A program made the position numbers and the translations under genes. The notes below the pieces were generated by a model. That model worked only from the letters and a program-made list of their open reading frames with translations. It did not search any database and was not told the origin of the DNA. Below are positions 27,786-36,852 of a stretch of 64,000 nucleotides of DNA, one piece after another (the first letter of the stretch is position 1; each line of letters opens with the position of its first letter). This DNA comes from Trichomonas vaginalis G3. Lineage: Eukaryota > Parabasalia > Trichomonadida > Trichomonadidae. The DNA is taken from contig NC_067205.1 in NCBI RefSeq assembly GCF_026262505.1, forward strand, positions 13,888,001 through 13,952,000, given 5' to 3'.

Positions 27786-28985
27786 CTAATCAAAATTAGA
27801 TCCAGACATATCCTGGTCTTTGTCTGCAAGCATTCGCAGCATGATATGTTCAAGTGCTTCAACAGTGATTGTATATCCATTTATCCCCAACTCTTTAACG
27901 TTTTCATCCATAAATTTTAACAATTTTGGAATTTCGTCACAAACAGGGATCATTATTGACTCAGACATCTCATAGTCTAAAACAGCATTTGGAACTATTT
28001 TCTGAATGAAATTCAAGACTTCTTCTGCTTTATCAACAATTTGCGTTTCATTATCCATCAAAAACTTCAGTCTGTAGCCGCATTTGTATCTTGCTCGTAA
28101 CTCTGAAGGTGTTCCCATGAAAATTATTTTTCCTTCGTCCATCACGAAAACTCTACTTGCAACACTTTCTCCTTCTTCCAGACTATGGCTTGCAATTATC
28201 GTTGTAGTGTTCACGAAATAAGAAGCCATCTTCCAAAGAAGCTGTCTTTCGTAAGCATCAACTCCAGACGTAGGTTCATCCAAGATTACTAAAGAAGGTG
28301 CTCCGATGTATGCCATAGCAACAGAAACACATCTTTTCTGGCCGCCAGAGAGATTTTTCGGATCACTAAATAACAAATCATCAATATTAAGTTTTGATGT
28401 TATATAATCTATATGATCTTGGATCTTTTCATTACTAGCTCCTCTCAATCGACCAAAAAACTCAAGATGCTCCTTCACAGTCAATCCTTCAGCAAAAACA
28501 TTTTCTTGGTAACAGAAGCCAGTACATTTCTGGAGATCAACGAAATCAGCATTGAATCCATTAACCTTAAGTTTTCCTTCATCACAAGGAATGGCTCCTG
28601 TTAATGAAGATAATAATGTTGTTTTTCCGCTTCCGTTTGGGCCAATGATCAAAATTTTTTCTCCACTGCCTATAGCAAAGTCAAGGGAATCAATAGCTTT
28701 TATAACTCTCTTTCCTTTGTATACTTTTGTTAGGTGAGAGACAGAAAGAAAGGGGGTATCACCACAATTTGCAGGTGCCATATCTTTTCTTGATTTCCAA
28801 AATCGTTTCCAAGCTGTCAAGGAGAACATTTTTGTTATTCCTATCTCAGGAATACCCCACTCCTTAGGAGATATTAAAATTAAGAACACAAGAATCGTAA
28901 AATAACAAATTATTTGAATAACCAAAGCAATAATAAGAGTTTTGTTCGAATGTGATATATATGGGTGTCTAGGATCTAAATTTGT
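27786..28985 (-). CDS. ABCA-type transporter, nucleotide-binding part
   Basis: The ATP-binding half of an ABC transporter of the A type. Walker A, IGPNGSGKTT, is near 28650; the Q loop is CYQENVFAEGLTVKEHLEF; the signature LSGGQKRCVSV is near 28340; Walker B, LVILDEPTSGVD, is near 28280; the switch His is ASHSLEEGE near 28190. A C-terminal regulatory tail of about 120 residues follows. The frame begins directly after an in-frame TAG that separates it from the membrane part at 28986-29984 and has no ATG near its beginning, so it is the downstream part of one gene rather than a separate one. A membrane segment (IIALVIQIICYFTILVFLIL) precedes the NBD. Confidence 0.85.
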   Translation of the reverse strand, partial: TNLDPRHPYISHSNKTLIIALVIQIICYFTILVFLILISPKEWGIPEIGITKMFSLTAWKRFWKSRKDMAPANCGDTPFLSVSHLTKVYKGKRVIKAIDSLDFAIGSGEKILIIGPNGSGKTTLLSSLTGAIPCDEGKLKVNGFNADFVDLQKCTGFCYQENVFAEGLTVKEHLEFFGRLRGASNEKIQDHIDYITSKLNIDDLLFSDPKNLSGGQKRCVSVAMAYIGAPSLVILDEPTSGVDAYERQLLWKMASYFVNTTTIIASHSLEEGESVASRVFVMDEGKIIFMGTPSELRARYKCGYRLKFLMDNETQIVDKAEEVLNFIQKIVPNAVLDYEMSESIMIPVCDEIPKLLKFMDENVKELGINGYTITVEALEHIMLRMLADKDQDMSGSNFD

Positions 28986-29984
28986 CTATCCCATGTTTGA
29001 AAAATAACTCTGTACCGTACAAGCCGGAAATAATAAATCTAAGTTTTCATATTTGAATCCAGGAAGAAGATCAAAGGCCCATCCAGCTTCAATCATAAGT
29101 AAATAGTAGATTGTAAGCAGTCCAAACTTTTTTGGAGTGTTAAAAAGCGGAACAAAGCAAATTCCAACGAAATATATAGCAAAAGAAGCCAGAAGTAAGA
29201 ATAAATACAACTCTCCAAATTTTACATTTGCAATTTTGTATGCATCATGTGTTGTTTCCAAAATTGCAAAAATAAAAGATGAAACAGCACAAAAACAAAG
29301 ATCTATTAACACAAAACCTGTCCAGAGAATGATATCACTAATACCTGATGTATTCATCAGTACTAATGTCTTGTTATGCATCCAATTACTTAGAATATCA
29401 AAATTACTTACCATATAAAAGAAATAAACAGATGCAAATAAAACAACTTCCCATATGAATTTATGACGAATTTTATAGCCTTGAAATGAATAAATAGATG
29501 CCTTTGCACCAATTTTGTTTTGGATTTTTGAAATTTTTTCTAGAAAGATAAAGTGATTGCTGGAAACTGTTGTGATATTGATCTTTTTAAAATTATCTGA
29601 TGAGCTAATGTCAAATGTATCCTTAATATTTAAAAATTTAGTTGAATTTCTATAACAAATTAGCTCTGGATGATTGTTTTCATATGATATATTACCAATA
29701 AGACTGTTATCATATGAATCCGGTCGAATTGTAATTGATTTTGATTGAGGATAATCATTGATTGATGAATACTGAGAAAATGAATAGTTTTGTGATGGAA
29801 TAATCTTAACATGCTTCATATCAACGATATTTGCAAAGATGAGAGAAACTGAAATGTAGAAAAGAGGGTAATACTGATATGACTTCATGCGCATCTGAAT
29901 GACTATCCTCATCCAGCATCTAAAGGAGTTAACCAGGGTGATCTTACCCAAATCTTTACTATGCATCATTAAAGATCGTTGCAT
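28986..29984 (-). CDS. ABCA-type transporter, membrane part, ends at TAG
   Basis: About 332 residues from the ATG at 29984. An N-terminal membrane segment (YYPLFYISVSLIFANIV) is followed by an external region with several N-x-S/T sites. Then come about five hydrophobic segments from around residue 185 (FIWEVVLFASVYFFYM, IILWTGFVLIDLCFC, LYLFLLLASFAIYFVG, LLTIYYLLMIEAGW). This matches the ABC2-type membrane domain of half-size ABCA transporters, which move lipids or other hydrophobic substrates. The TAG at 28986-28988 is in frame with the nucleotide-binding part, so the gene is either a young pseudogene or is read through. The same TAG is in the second copy near 53200. Confidence 0.7.
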   Translation of the reverse strand: MQRSLMMHSKDLGKITLVNSFRCWMRIVIQMRMKSYQYYPLFYISVSLIFANIVDMKHVKIIPSQNYSFSQYSSINDYPQSKSITIRPDSYDNSLIGNISYENNHPELICYRNSTKFLNIKDTFDISSSDNFKKINITTVSSNHFIFLEKISKIQNKIGAKASIYSFQGYKIRHKFIWEVVLFASVYFFYMVSNFDILSNWMHNKTLVLMNTSGISDIILWTGFVLIDLCFCAVSSFIFAILETTHDAYKIANVKFGELYLFLLLASFAIYFVGICFVPLFNTPKKFGLLTIYYLLMIEAGWAFDLLPGFKYENLDLLFPACTVQSYFSNMG

Positions 29985-30868
29985 TTCATTCAATTAGCGA
30001 TCGTAAAAATCAACTGATCCAATTTTTTCCGAGGTTAATAAATAATTCAAAATCCCTCAACTTTTCAGAAGATTGAGAATACTCTCAATTTTTTTGAATC
30101 AGGAGACTAACAATTCCAAAAGGTTAATTGTTTGATTTCAAATCTTTAATCACAAGACTCTTTGTATATCTTTACTATTGCGCCATTTTTTTTCCAGCTT
30201 TCGGAATTAAAATCAAGGTGTTTTTGAATTATTGAGACAAAATTACTTCATGACACATCTGCAAAAGTATCAATGGGTTATATGAATGTAGTTTTGTATT
30301 ATAGAAATAACAATCTCTCAAGCAAGTTTGCAACATAAAACTTTTCACCAGTTCTCTCGAATAAATGAGTTAAAGATAGTTGTTCTCAGATCCAGCTGTT
30401 CATTTTGGGATCATATGAATTATGGAAAAAACCTAAAGATACTAGACTATTTATGCATTATTACCCAATCTGCACTACATTTTGCAGTACATTTCATGAA
30501 CATATCCAATGAAAAAATGATTTTTTTTCCGGCCAAAATTTCAATTTTCCATATAAATTCGCATATTTTGATTGTTTTTTATTGACAATATTTTTTTTAT
30601 CATATATCATTGATGTCGCATCGATATCAGAAGCATTAACTATCACAGTGGATAGTAGTATATGGATTACGCTATTGTGATATGCTGGGCTGTATTTTTT
30701 CCATGTTTCAAAAAAGTTGTTCAGAAATTGAACTCATTTTAAAATTTTAAGATCAAATGTTACGGTTTATGAAACACACAGTAATTTTAATATGAAAGTC
30801 AAAAAATCGGGAATGAAATACAATAATTCAAAATAACATTTTATTAATCGTTTCTAATTCATCAAAGT
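29985..30868. other. Intergenic stretch, no gene seen
   Basis: AT-rich spacer between the ABC transporter and Myb genes (both minus strand). Only short frames; no repeat family recognised. Confidence 0.5.
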
Positions 30869-31642
30869 TCAGCTCAAAATGAATAAACTTGAAGGGTCCA
30901 TACTATTTGTCTTAATAAGGTCAAGCAAATGAAGTGTTCCAATGAAGCCAGAATATTGCATTCCCAACAGGTCAGGATAACTGCTACTGTCATTGAGGGA
31001 ATCCATTACTATATTATTGTATTCAACTTTAGACTGAAATTCAACTGGAGAAGACTTTTGCTCGTGATTTTGTATCATCTTCATCATAAATTCATCGGGT
31101 TGGATACCAAGATCTCTTGGGAATTTCTTTGAAATAAGCTGGTATCTATATCTGCATTGAACATCTGTTCTTCCAACCAAAACATTTGAAACTTTGGTCC
31201 ATGAATGATCTCCAAATTGCTGCACGGATGAAATAAGAAGAGAATCTTCTTCTTGAGACCATTGACTCTTATTAATTAATGGACAGAGAGATCTGTTCCA
31301 CCTCTGTGTGCATTGACTTCTTGTTCTTCCACTTCCGACATATGAAGAAACAGCCTTAAAATTATTCAGACCGAATTTATGAATTCCAGTGATTAGCCTT
31401 ATGTCTTCAGTAGAAGACCAGAACGTGAAATTCTTGGATTTAGAATTAGAATTTTTGTAATACGAGGGGTTATGGGATCCATATTCATCCATCATACTCT
31501 TAAGGCTAGATATAGGGGCAGACGTGCCACATGCACCCTTACATTTGTCTAAAGCATTTTCATACGAAAATTGCTTTGTGATGAATCCATAGAGTACAGT
31601 CCTTACAGCCTGCTGGCATTCTACAGCAACATTCCTGATCAA
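30869..31642 (-). CDS. R2R3-type Myb DNA-binding protein
   Basis: Two Myb repeats are clear: FTFWSSTEDIRLITGIHKFG...RTRSQCTQRWNRSLCP, and SQWSQEEDSLLISSVQQFG...RTDVQCRYRYQLI. Trichomonads have a large family of such small Myb proteins, and several control adhesin-gene transcription. The first ATG in frame is at 31495, just before the repeats, but the open frame extends upstream past 31642 with a plausible N-terminal helical region (VRTVLYGFITKQFSYENAL) of the kind seen in trichomonad Myb proteins. No ATG is found there before a TAA, so the 5' end may be damaged. The C terminus is Ser-rich. Confidence 0.8.
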   Translation of the reverse strand: MIRNVAVECQQAVRTVLYGFITKQFSYENALDKCKGACGTSAPISSLKSMMDEYGSHNPSYYKNSNSKSKNFTFWSSTEDIRLITGIHKFGLNNFKAVSSYVGSGRTRSQCTQRWNRSLCPLINKSQWSQEEDSLLISSVQQFGDHSWTKVSNVLVGRTDVQCRYRYQLISKKFPRDLGIQPDEFMMKMIQNHEQKSSPVEFQSKVEYNNIVMDSLNDSSSYPDLLGMQYSGFIGTLHLLDLIKTNSMDPSSLFILS

Positions 31643-32309
31643 GTTCTCGATAAAATGTTTGAGAATGTTTTGTGTTACTTAGCTCTTTTTGTGAAGGAAT
31701 TGAAAAAAGAAATTGAATAAAAATTATAGCTTTGAAAAAATAATGGCATATTAATCAGTATCATGATCACTTTATAATTAAATCTTGTTATTGATGACAT
31801 TTTTTATTTTTCTATGATTCGTGTTTAAATAATATCGAGATATATGCATGCATAATAACTATGAATCAGATTTAATTAATAATTGCTTTATCAAAATTCT
31901 ATATGAATATTAAATTGACATGTTTACTTCGATGTTGTAAACAGAAATTCATCAAAAGTGACACCTCAGAAAAGCTAAAATATTGAATTTTTGGAACTTT
32001 TGATAGAGCACGTTTTTAAATATTAATTAAAGTAAATGTATATTTTGTAAAGATTCTTTTTAATAAAAAAATAAAATTTTGAAGAAGAACACAAAATCTT
32101 CTGAAAAATAATATCACATAAACTCATATTATTTTCTAATATATAACTATTTTATATAAAAATCAAATTCAATGATCTTAAAAGCGAAGGATAAACCTCA
32201 AAATTTACGAATATAATGAGTGGGAATATAATGCTTATCTATCATAAAACCATATGAAATATCAATTTTTGCTTTACGCCTAATTTTTGACGACAATTAG
32301 CAAAAAATG
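31643..32309. other. Intergenic stretch, no gene seen
   Basis: AT-rich spacer between the Myb gene and the left end of the TTAA-flanked transposon. Some sequence just before 31740 may be decayed upstream coding sequence of the Myb gene. Confidence 0.4.
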
Positions 32310-32313
32310 TTAA

Positions 32314-32415
32314 GGGTATAGTCCACTAAAAATTTTTAAGTTTTGACAATGAAAATAAGCTCTGTGACCATGTAAATATATATCTATGCAAAACGAGAGG
32401 TTATGCCATATTTTT
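32314..32415 (+). repeat. Left terminal inverted repeat of the transposon
   Basis: About 95-100 bp that pairs imperfectly with 35217-35312. Best conserved parts are GGGTATAGT at the outer end, TATATATCTAT in the middle and GAGAGGTTATGCCATA at the inner end. Confidence 0.75.
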
Positions 32416-33615
32416 TTTAGTTATCAAATTTTCCTTTTTTTGAGAGAAGTCTCTCAATAATTTGAGAAGAATCTTTGATATAAAGAGATACACATTTGTA
32501 GAACGAAGTAAGTGTTTTCCAAACATTTTATATGTTCATCCTGTATAACAATATAAAGCTGCATAGTGCCATCTTGTGCGTTTGCTATTTTATGTACTTT
32601 TCATTGAAATAATCCCTCTTCTTGGGTGATTTTAACAGTCAACTCAATTTTAAAATAAAGATTTCATCAAAATGATTTCGAAATTCGGATATTGATTATA
32701 TAAATAGCACTGTTAACATATTTTGGATGAGTAAAAAATACCTTGTTTTGTATGCATTTAGTACACCTTTATTTTTGATTAAAACTATAAAATTTTTATT
32801 CCTTATATAATAAATAGTATATGTTACATAAACATGAAATTCAATAGCATTCAATTTTGGATTTTTTAGATTTGGTAAATTTTAGAAGAAATAAAATCAG
32901 CAATCAAAATAAAGAAACTTTTTTTGTATCTTCTATGATTACCTTTTGGTACTAAATTTTGCATTAATAAGTAAATTATCTGTATTATTCTGTGAGCACA
33001 AGCCCTCAGTTATGCTGGTAGTGAATGATGAATCGTCATTTTGCGAAGAGAACGCGATTATTAAGGTAATTTTGAGAATTGTCTTGAATTATTTAAAATT
33101 AAAGTTAATTGAATAGGTAGGATAACTAGCCTTTGCTAAATTTGTATAATTTGACCTTATTCTAGTTGGATCTGAGAATATTTTGCTGAAATAATAAATT
33201 ATATCGCCGATTTATGAAAATTTCTCTGATGGGACCGACTCGCTGAAACGTATTAGTGTTAATGGTAACTTGTCTGAATTTTCAAATTTTTTTCGAAATC
33301 CAAAAAATCACAAACAAAAGCATCAAAATTAGATTTGCATTTAAGGTTTTCATTTTTTTTGGAAAATAAAAATATTTTTTCCCCAATAAAGTTTTTTTTA
33401 CTTTTGAGAGGAATAGAAACGTTATTTTGGAATTTTGAAACGACAGAAATGTTCCATTTTTAATGTAGATTCTAAAATGGGGTCAAATTTTTGATTGAAC
33501 CGTTATCCATTGAAAAACCTCGATTTTAAAATGTTATTCCAAAATATTCATCTAATGATATAGTATATATTTATTAATTATTACTTTTTATTCAATTTTC
33601 ACTTTTGGCGGGATT

Positions 33616-33620
33616 TCATT
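33616..33620 (+). promoter_or_regulatory. Initiator-like TCATT before the transposase
   Basis: TCATT at 33616-33620, with the presumed start A at 33618, lies 16 nt before the ATG and matches the trichomonad initiator. Confidence 0.5.
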
Positions 33621-33633
33621 TTTTTGTTGTTGT

Positions 33634-34926
33634 ATGGGCCATATTGTTCACCCAAAACGGAAAACAAAGGCAATGCATAACATTTTACTCCACGAACGTC
33701 GTCGACTCTCAGCGCGACAGATGCTTGGTGCTTGCATAATGACCGGAATGCCATATACAAAAGGTGCTCGCTTTCTTTCTCTTTGTGGAACTAAGCCCCC
33801 TGTGAAGAGTGGTGTCATGAGACAACAGAGATTTTGTGACGATAAGATTAGAAGACTTAAAAGTATTTCCCTAATGCTGTCGAGAAAGTCCTTCAGTGGT
33901 TACTTATCCATTGATGCAAGATGGACGCACAGGCGAAACTCGCCAAGTTGTACAGTAACTGCGCTCGATGCTGTCACAAAAAGAGTTCTTGCATGCGTGA
34001 ACATCAACCATATTGGTGGAAACAGACAGCATGCTCAGTATTCCGGAGCTTCCAACAATATGGAAAGTGCTGGAACTCGAATCATCTTGAAGCAATTAAA
34101 GAAATACAATATCTTGAAAGATGTTAAAGAGATTATTAAAGACCGAGATAACAAAAGTGTCTCTGTCTTTAAAGAATTTGGCGTCTCTCATCTTGAAAGA
34201 TTCGATCCAGGTCATGTATCAAAAAATATCTCAAAAGATTTTACAAAGTTCTCAGCTTCTCATAAGACAGTTGAAGTTTTCAACGACAAGACTCAGAAGA
34301 TTGAAAAAATAGAGAGACCTTTCTGGGGTCTGAATGCAAGCCTAAGTATGTGGCTTTGGTCATGTTTTGCCGAAGAAAATATTGACAAACGTACGAAAAT
34401 GTGGGAGAATTGTGTCTACCATTACGTAGGCAATCATTCTTTTTGCGAACCGCACAATTACAAATGCTTTGAATGGCAAAAAGGTGTCAATTCGATCCAA
34501 CTTCAATTCATGCTCTATGACTGGGTTCACAAATGGACACCCATAGTTTCCAAAGTTTCTTCCATTGGATCTACCTGCATGAATGAAGCGTTTAACTCCA
34601 AAATTGCATGCTATTTGGACAAATCAAGAGCCTGGAAGAACATTAACATTAGAGTTAACGTTGCAATCTTAGAATGGAATGATCCAGAGCATTTTCTCGG
34701 AGATATACAAAAAGCATTACATCTTCCCCCACTTCCAGAAGATTGTGTCAAATCATTTGAAGAGAATTGTTACTCCAAAATGATATTGAAACAAAAAACT
34801 GTTACAAAAGGTTCTAAAAAACAGAACAAATACAAAAAATCCATTCAGAGTGTACCAGGAGGAGATTATCAAGTTTTCAAGTCCGAATGGGAATCAGAAG
34901 ACGAAGACATTGATGACTTTGATTAA
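33634..34926 (+). CDS. Kolobok/Mutsu-type DDE transposase
   Basis: A complete 430-residue frame. The catalytic triad is probably D94 (SIDARW), D172 (KDRDNKS) and E318 (CMNEAFNSK). Between the first two lie YSGASNNMESAG and, after the second, the H194 region (DPGHVSKNISKDF), as in Mutsu-like transposases. A Cys/His insertion (NCVYHYVGNHSFC...HNYKC, about 259-278) matches the zinc-binding loop of that group. The C terminus is Lys-rich, then acidic. The intact frame and intact ends suggest recent mobility. A MULE-like label is the main alternative. Confidence 0.75.
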   Translation: MGHIVHPKRKTKAMHNILLHERRRLSARQMLGACIMTGMPYTKGARFLSLCGTKPPVKSGVMRQQRFCDDKIRRLKSISLMLSRKSFSGYLSIDARWTHRRNSPSCTVTALDAVTKRVLACVNINHIGGNRQHAQYSGASNNMESAGTRIILKQLKKYNILKDVKEIIKDRDNKSVSVFKEFGVSHLERFDPGHVSKNISKDFTKFSASHKTVEVFNDKTQKIEKIERPFWGLNASLSMWLWSCFAEENIDKRTKMWENCVYHYVGNHSFCEPHNYKCFEWQKGVNSIQLQFMLYDWVHKWTPIVSKVSSIGSTCMNEAFNSKIACYLDKSRAWKNINIRVNVAILEWNDPEHFLGDIQKALHLPPLPEDCVKSFEENCYSKMILKQKTVTKGSKKQNKYKKSIQSVPGGDYQVFKSEWESEDEDIDDFD

Positions 34927-35216
34927 CGAAAATTACATTTTGTTTATTGTTTTTGTTTTTAATTAAATTATTATTATGCTCATTTTCTTATTTTGATTTT
35001 TTCTCATTATGATATAAATAATTTATTAATGCATTTATCCAATAATTATGCTATGATATTTTTATGCCATATTTCATTTCTCTTATATTTGATAATCTGG
35101 TAAAATATAGTTCAGACTATAATCATTTTAGATTATTGATATATTTATATAGGTTAGAATAAAATTAGTTTCATTTTCTACTTTTATTTTGAATTAATAA
35201 TTTATAATATCAAATA

Positions 35217-35312
35217 TTATGGCGTAACCTCTCCTTTAAAATATAGATATATATAGGCCTATAGAGTTTATTGGCACTCTCAAAACTCTAGAATTTTGAG
35301 TTTACTATACCC
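35217..35312 (-). repeat. Right terminal inverted repeat of the transposon
   Basis: Imperfect reverse complement of 32314-32415; ends in ACTATACCC against the TTAA at 35313. Confidence 0.75.
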
Positions 35313-35483
35313 TTAAATGTTAACACTCAGTCCATTTGAATATGAAAAATAAAATTGACTTTGATTAAATGTTTTTATTTATCATGCAATTCTTCTTGCG
35401 ACCAAAGATTTGAATAAAAGTTCAAAAAATAAGATAGCTTAAAAAATAATATACGGTAGTGTTTACCAATAGATGAATAGTAT

Positions 35484-35632
35484 ATAAATTCTATTAAAAT
35501 GGATTTGATCCAAAAAAATATAAAACCAAAAATAATTGTTATAATTTAAATGAAGAAGTAATTTAAAACGATTTTATTTATGATCAAATTTTATATATTT
35601 TTTTGGATCAAATCCATTTTAATAGAATTTAT
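35484..35632. repeat. Candidate MITE with 39-bp perfect inverted repeats
   Basis: Arms 35484-35522 and 35594-35632 are exact reverse complements (39 bp each, including TGGATTTGATCCA), with a 71-bp spacer. No gene inside. Target duplication is unclear beyond AT/TA dinucleotides. No relation to the Kolobok-like ends was seen. Confidence 0.7.
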
Positions 35633-35689
35633 TAGGGCTGTACAAAATCGAGAAAAACATTGCCGTGCGGTAATATAGGGTCAAAAAAA

Positions 35690-35831
35690 TCGCGCCTCGG
35701 CGGCTCCGCCGCCTCGGCACTATTAAGTGCGCATTATATTTAATATGTCCTTCTTTTTTTTCTTTTTTCTTCTTCTTCTTTTCCTTTCCTTCTTCCTCTC
35801 CTTTCTCTTCTTTCCTTCTCCTTCTCTTTTT
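35690..35831. repeat. GC-rich palindrome plus 84-nt pyrimidine tract
   Basis: CGCCTCGGCGGCTCCGCCG near 35694-35712 contains the palindrome CGGCGGCTCCGCCG, a sharp GC island in AT-rich DNA. It is followed at 35748-35831 by 84 nt of only C and T on the plus strand. Such a tract can form triplex DNA or bind pyrimidine-tract proteins; no gene is seen. Confidence 0.7.
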
Positions 35832-36164
35832 ACAACAACGTCGAAGATCTTCGAATTTGATTGTTGGAAAAGCATCTATTTCAGATAAAGGATGCCTTTC
35901 TCACAGTCAACATACGAGAGTCCTGGCTGAAAAGTTCTCAAAAAGCCTGAGATGGTAATTCTCTGATCACTCATAGCTGGGCAGGTAGTCATTGCTGACA
36001 ATACCTGTCTTTATGCATGCACGCTTTCATGTATATGGGTTTACACTATCAATTCGCAAAGTTGTTCCGAATTCTTCCAAAATGGAAGGACCCGAAACAA
36101 CTTTGCTTGTTAACGATACAGACGCATTACTTTGCATTGATACTGTGCTGAGTTGTGTAGAAAG

Positions 36165-36605
36165 TTTGATTAGAGTTGTTTTGTTCTGGTATCTCTCATC
36201 TTCTGATGAGAGAAATCAAAGCAACACAACTCTAATGAGTTTGTTTTCACTCATTTGTATGTAGGTTTTTAGTTCGATTGGAGCTGCTTCATAATGAGAT
36301 CTCTCATCAATTGATGAGGGAGATCATAACAAAGCAGCTCTAATGTATATGCTCGTATTAACCGGGTTGTAATGCGTTGTAACGTCAGCTTGTAGTTCGT
36401 TTGGAGCCACTTCACATTGAGATGAGAAGAAATGATTAAAGGACTCTGAAAGACTTTGACCGTTGATGTTGTAATCGCATTACTTGGAACTAGCTGGATG
36501 CTAAGCTGTGTAGAATGTTCGATTAGAGCTGTTTTGATATGATTTTTCTCATCATAAGATTGGAGGAATCATAGCAAAACAACTCTAATGGGTTTACCAT
36601 CATCT
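36165..36605 (+). repeat. Family of imperfect hairpins, three clear copies
   Basis: Three units, at about 36165-36240, 36272-36345 and 36515-36597, each have arms of the form TTAGAGTTGTTTTG and its complement around an inner stem such as CTCTCATC/GATGAGAG. A fourth, degenerate unit lies near 36395-36440. Paired positions differ between copies in a way that keeps pairing (T:A in one, C:G in another). The element could be a small structured RNA or a palindromic repeat; no protein is encoded. Confidence 0.6.
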
Positions 36606-36792
36606 ACTTGTATGTAGATGTTTGGGAAATTGTCTTGTTAATCGATTTTCGAGATGACTTTCAAATGCTATAATCAAATGACAAACAAGTCTAAGATTTC
36701 TCGACAATACATCAAATCATGATGCTTGTAAGTGCGATGAGATTAGAGTTTTTGAAGGAATGACAAGAGAAGTAGGGAAGCTCGGCATTCGC

Positions 36793-36852
36793 AGTTAGTA
36801 TACATATCTTGTGTATGGAGGCGCGCAGTGTCTCAGTACACCACTTAGCTGT
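36793..36852 (-). repeat. Maverick end motif in inverted orientation
   Basis: AGTTAGTATACATATCTTGT onward is the reverse complement of the right end at about 17338-17370. After about 32 bp it turns into GCGCAGTG followed by a forward-oriented version of the same motif (TCTCAGTACACC), so the end is head to head with itself. At 36853 the sequence jumps into the penton-like gene. Confidence 0.6.

Larger units (their letters stand above)
32314..35312 (+). mobile_element. TTAA-flanked DNA transposon, Kolobok-like
   Basis: A complete 2999-bp element starting GGGTATAGT and ending ACTATACCC, with TTAA on both sides (32310-32313 and 35313-35316). The ends form an imperfect inverted repeat of about 95 bp, including GAGAGGTTATGCCATA at the inner side on the left and its near complement TATGGCGTAACCTCTC on the right. 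It holds one transposase gene (33634-34926). TTAA target duplication is the mark of Kolobok and piggyBac superfamilies; the transposase fits a Kolobok/Mutsu type, not piggyBac. Confidence 0.8.

Noticed and set aside
27786-28925. A separate stand-alone ATP-binding protein gene
   Set aside because: No ATG lies near the beginning, and the frame continues upstream to the TAG with coding character, so it is the downstream part of one ABCA-type gene.
30929-31132. Plus-strand frame opposite the Myb gene
   Set aside because: It is antisense to clear Myb coding sequence and shows no family features.
33634-34926. A piggyBac transposase, because of the TTAA flanks
   Set aside because: The element tips are GGGTATAG rather than CCC, and the protein has the Mutsu-type D...D...H...E pattern with a Cys/His loop, not the piggyBac fold pattern.
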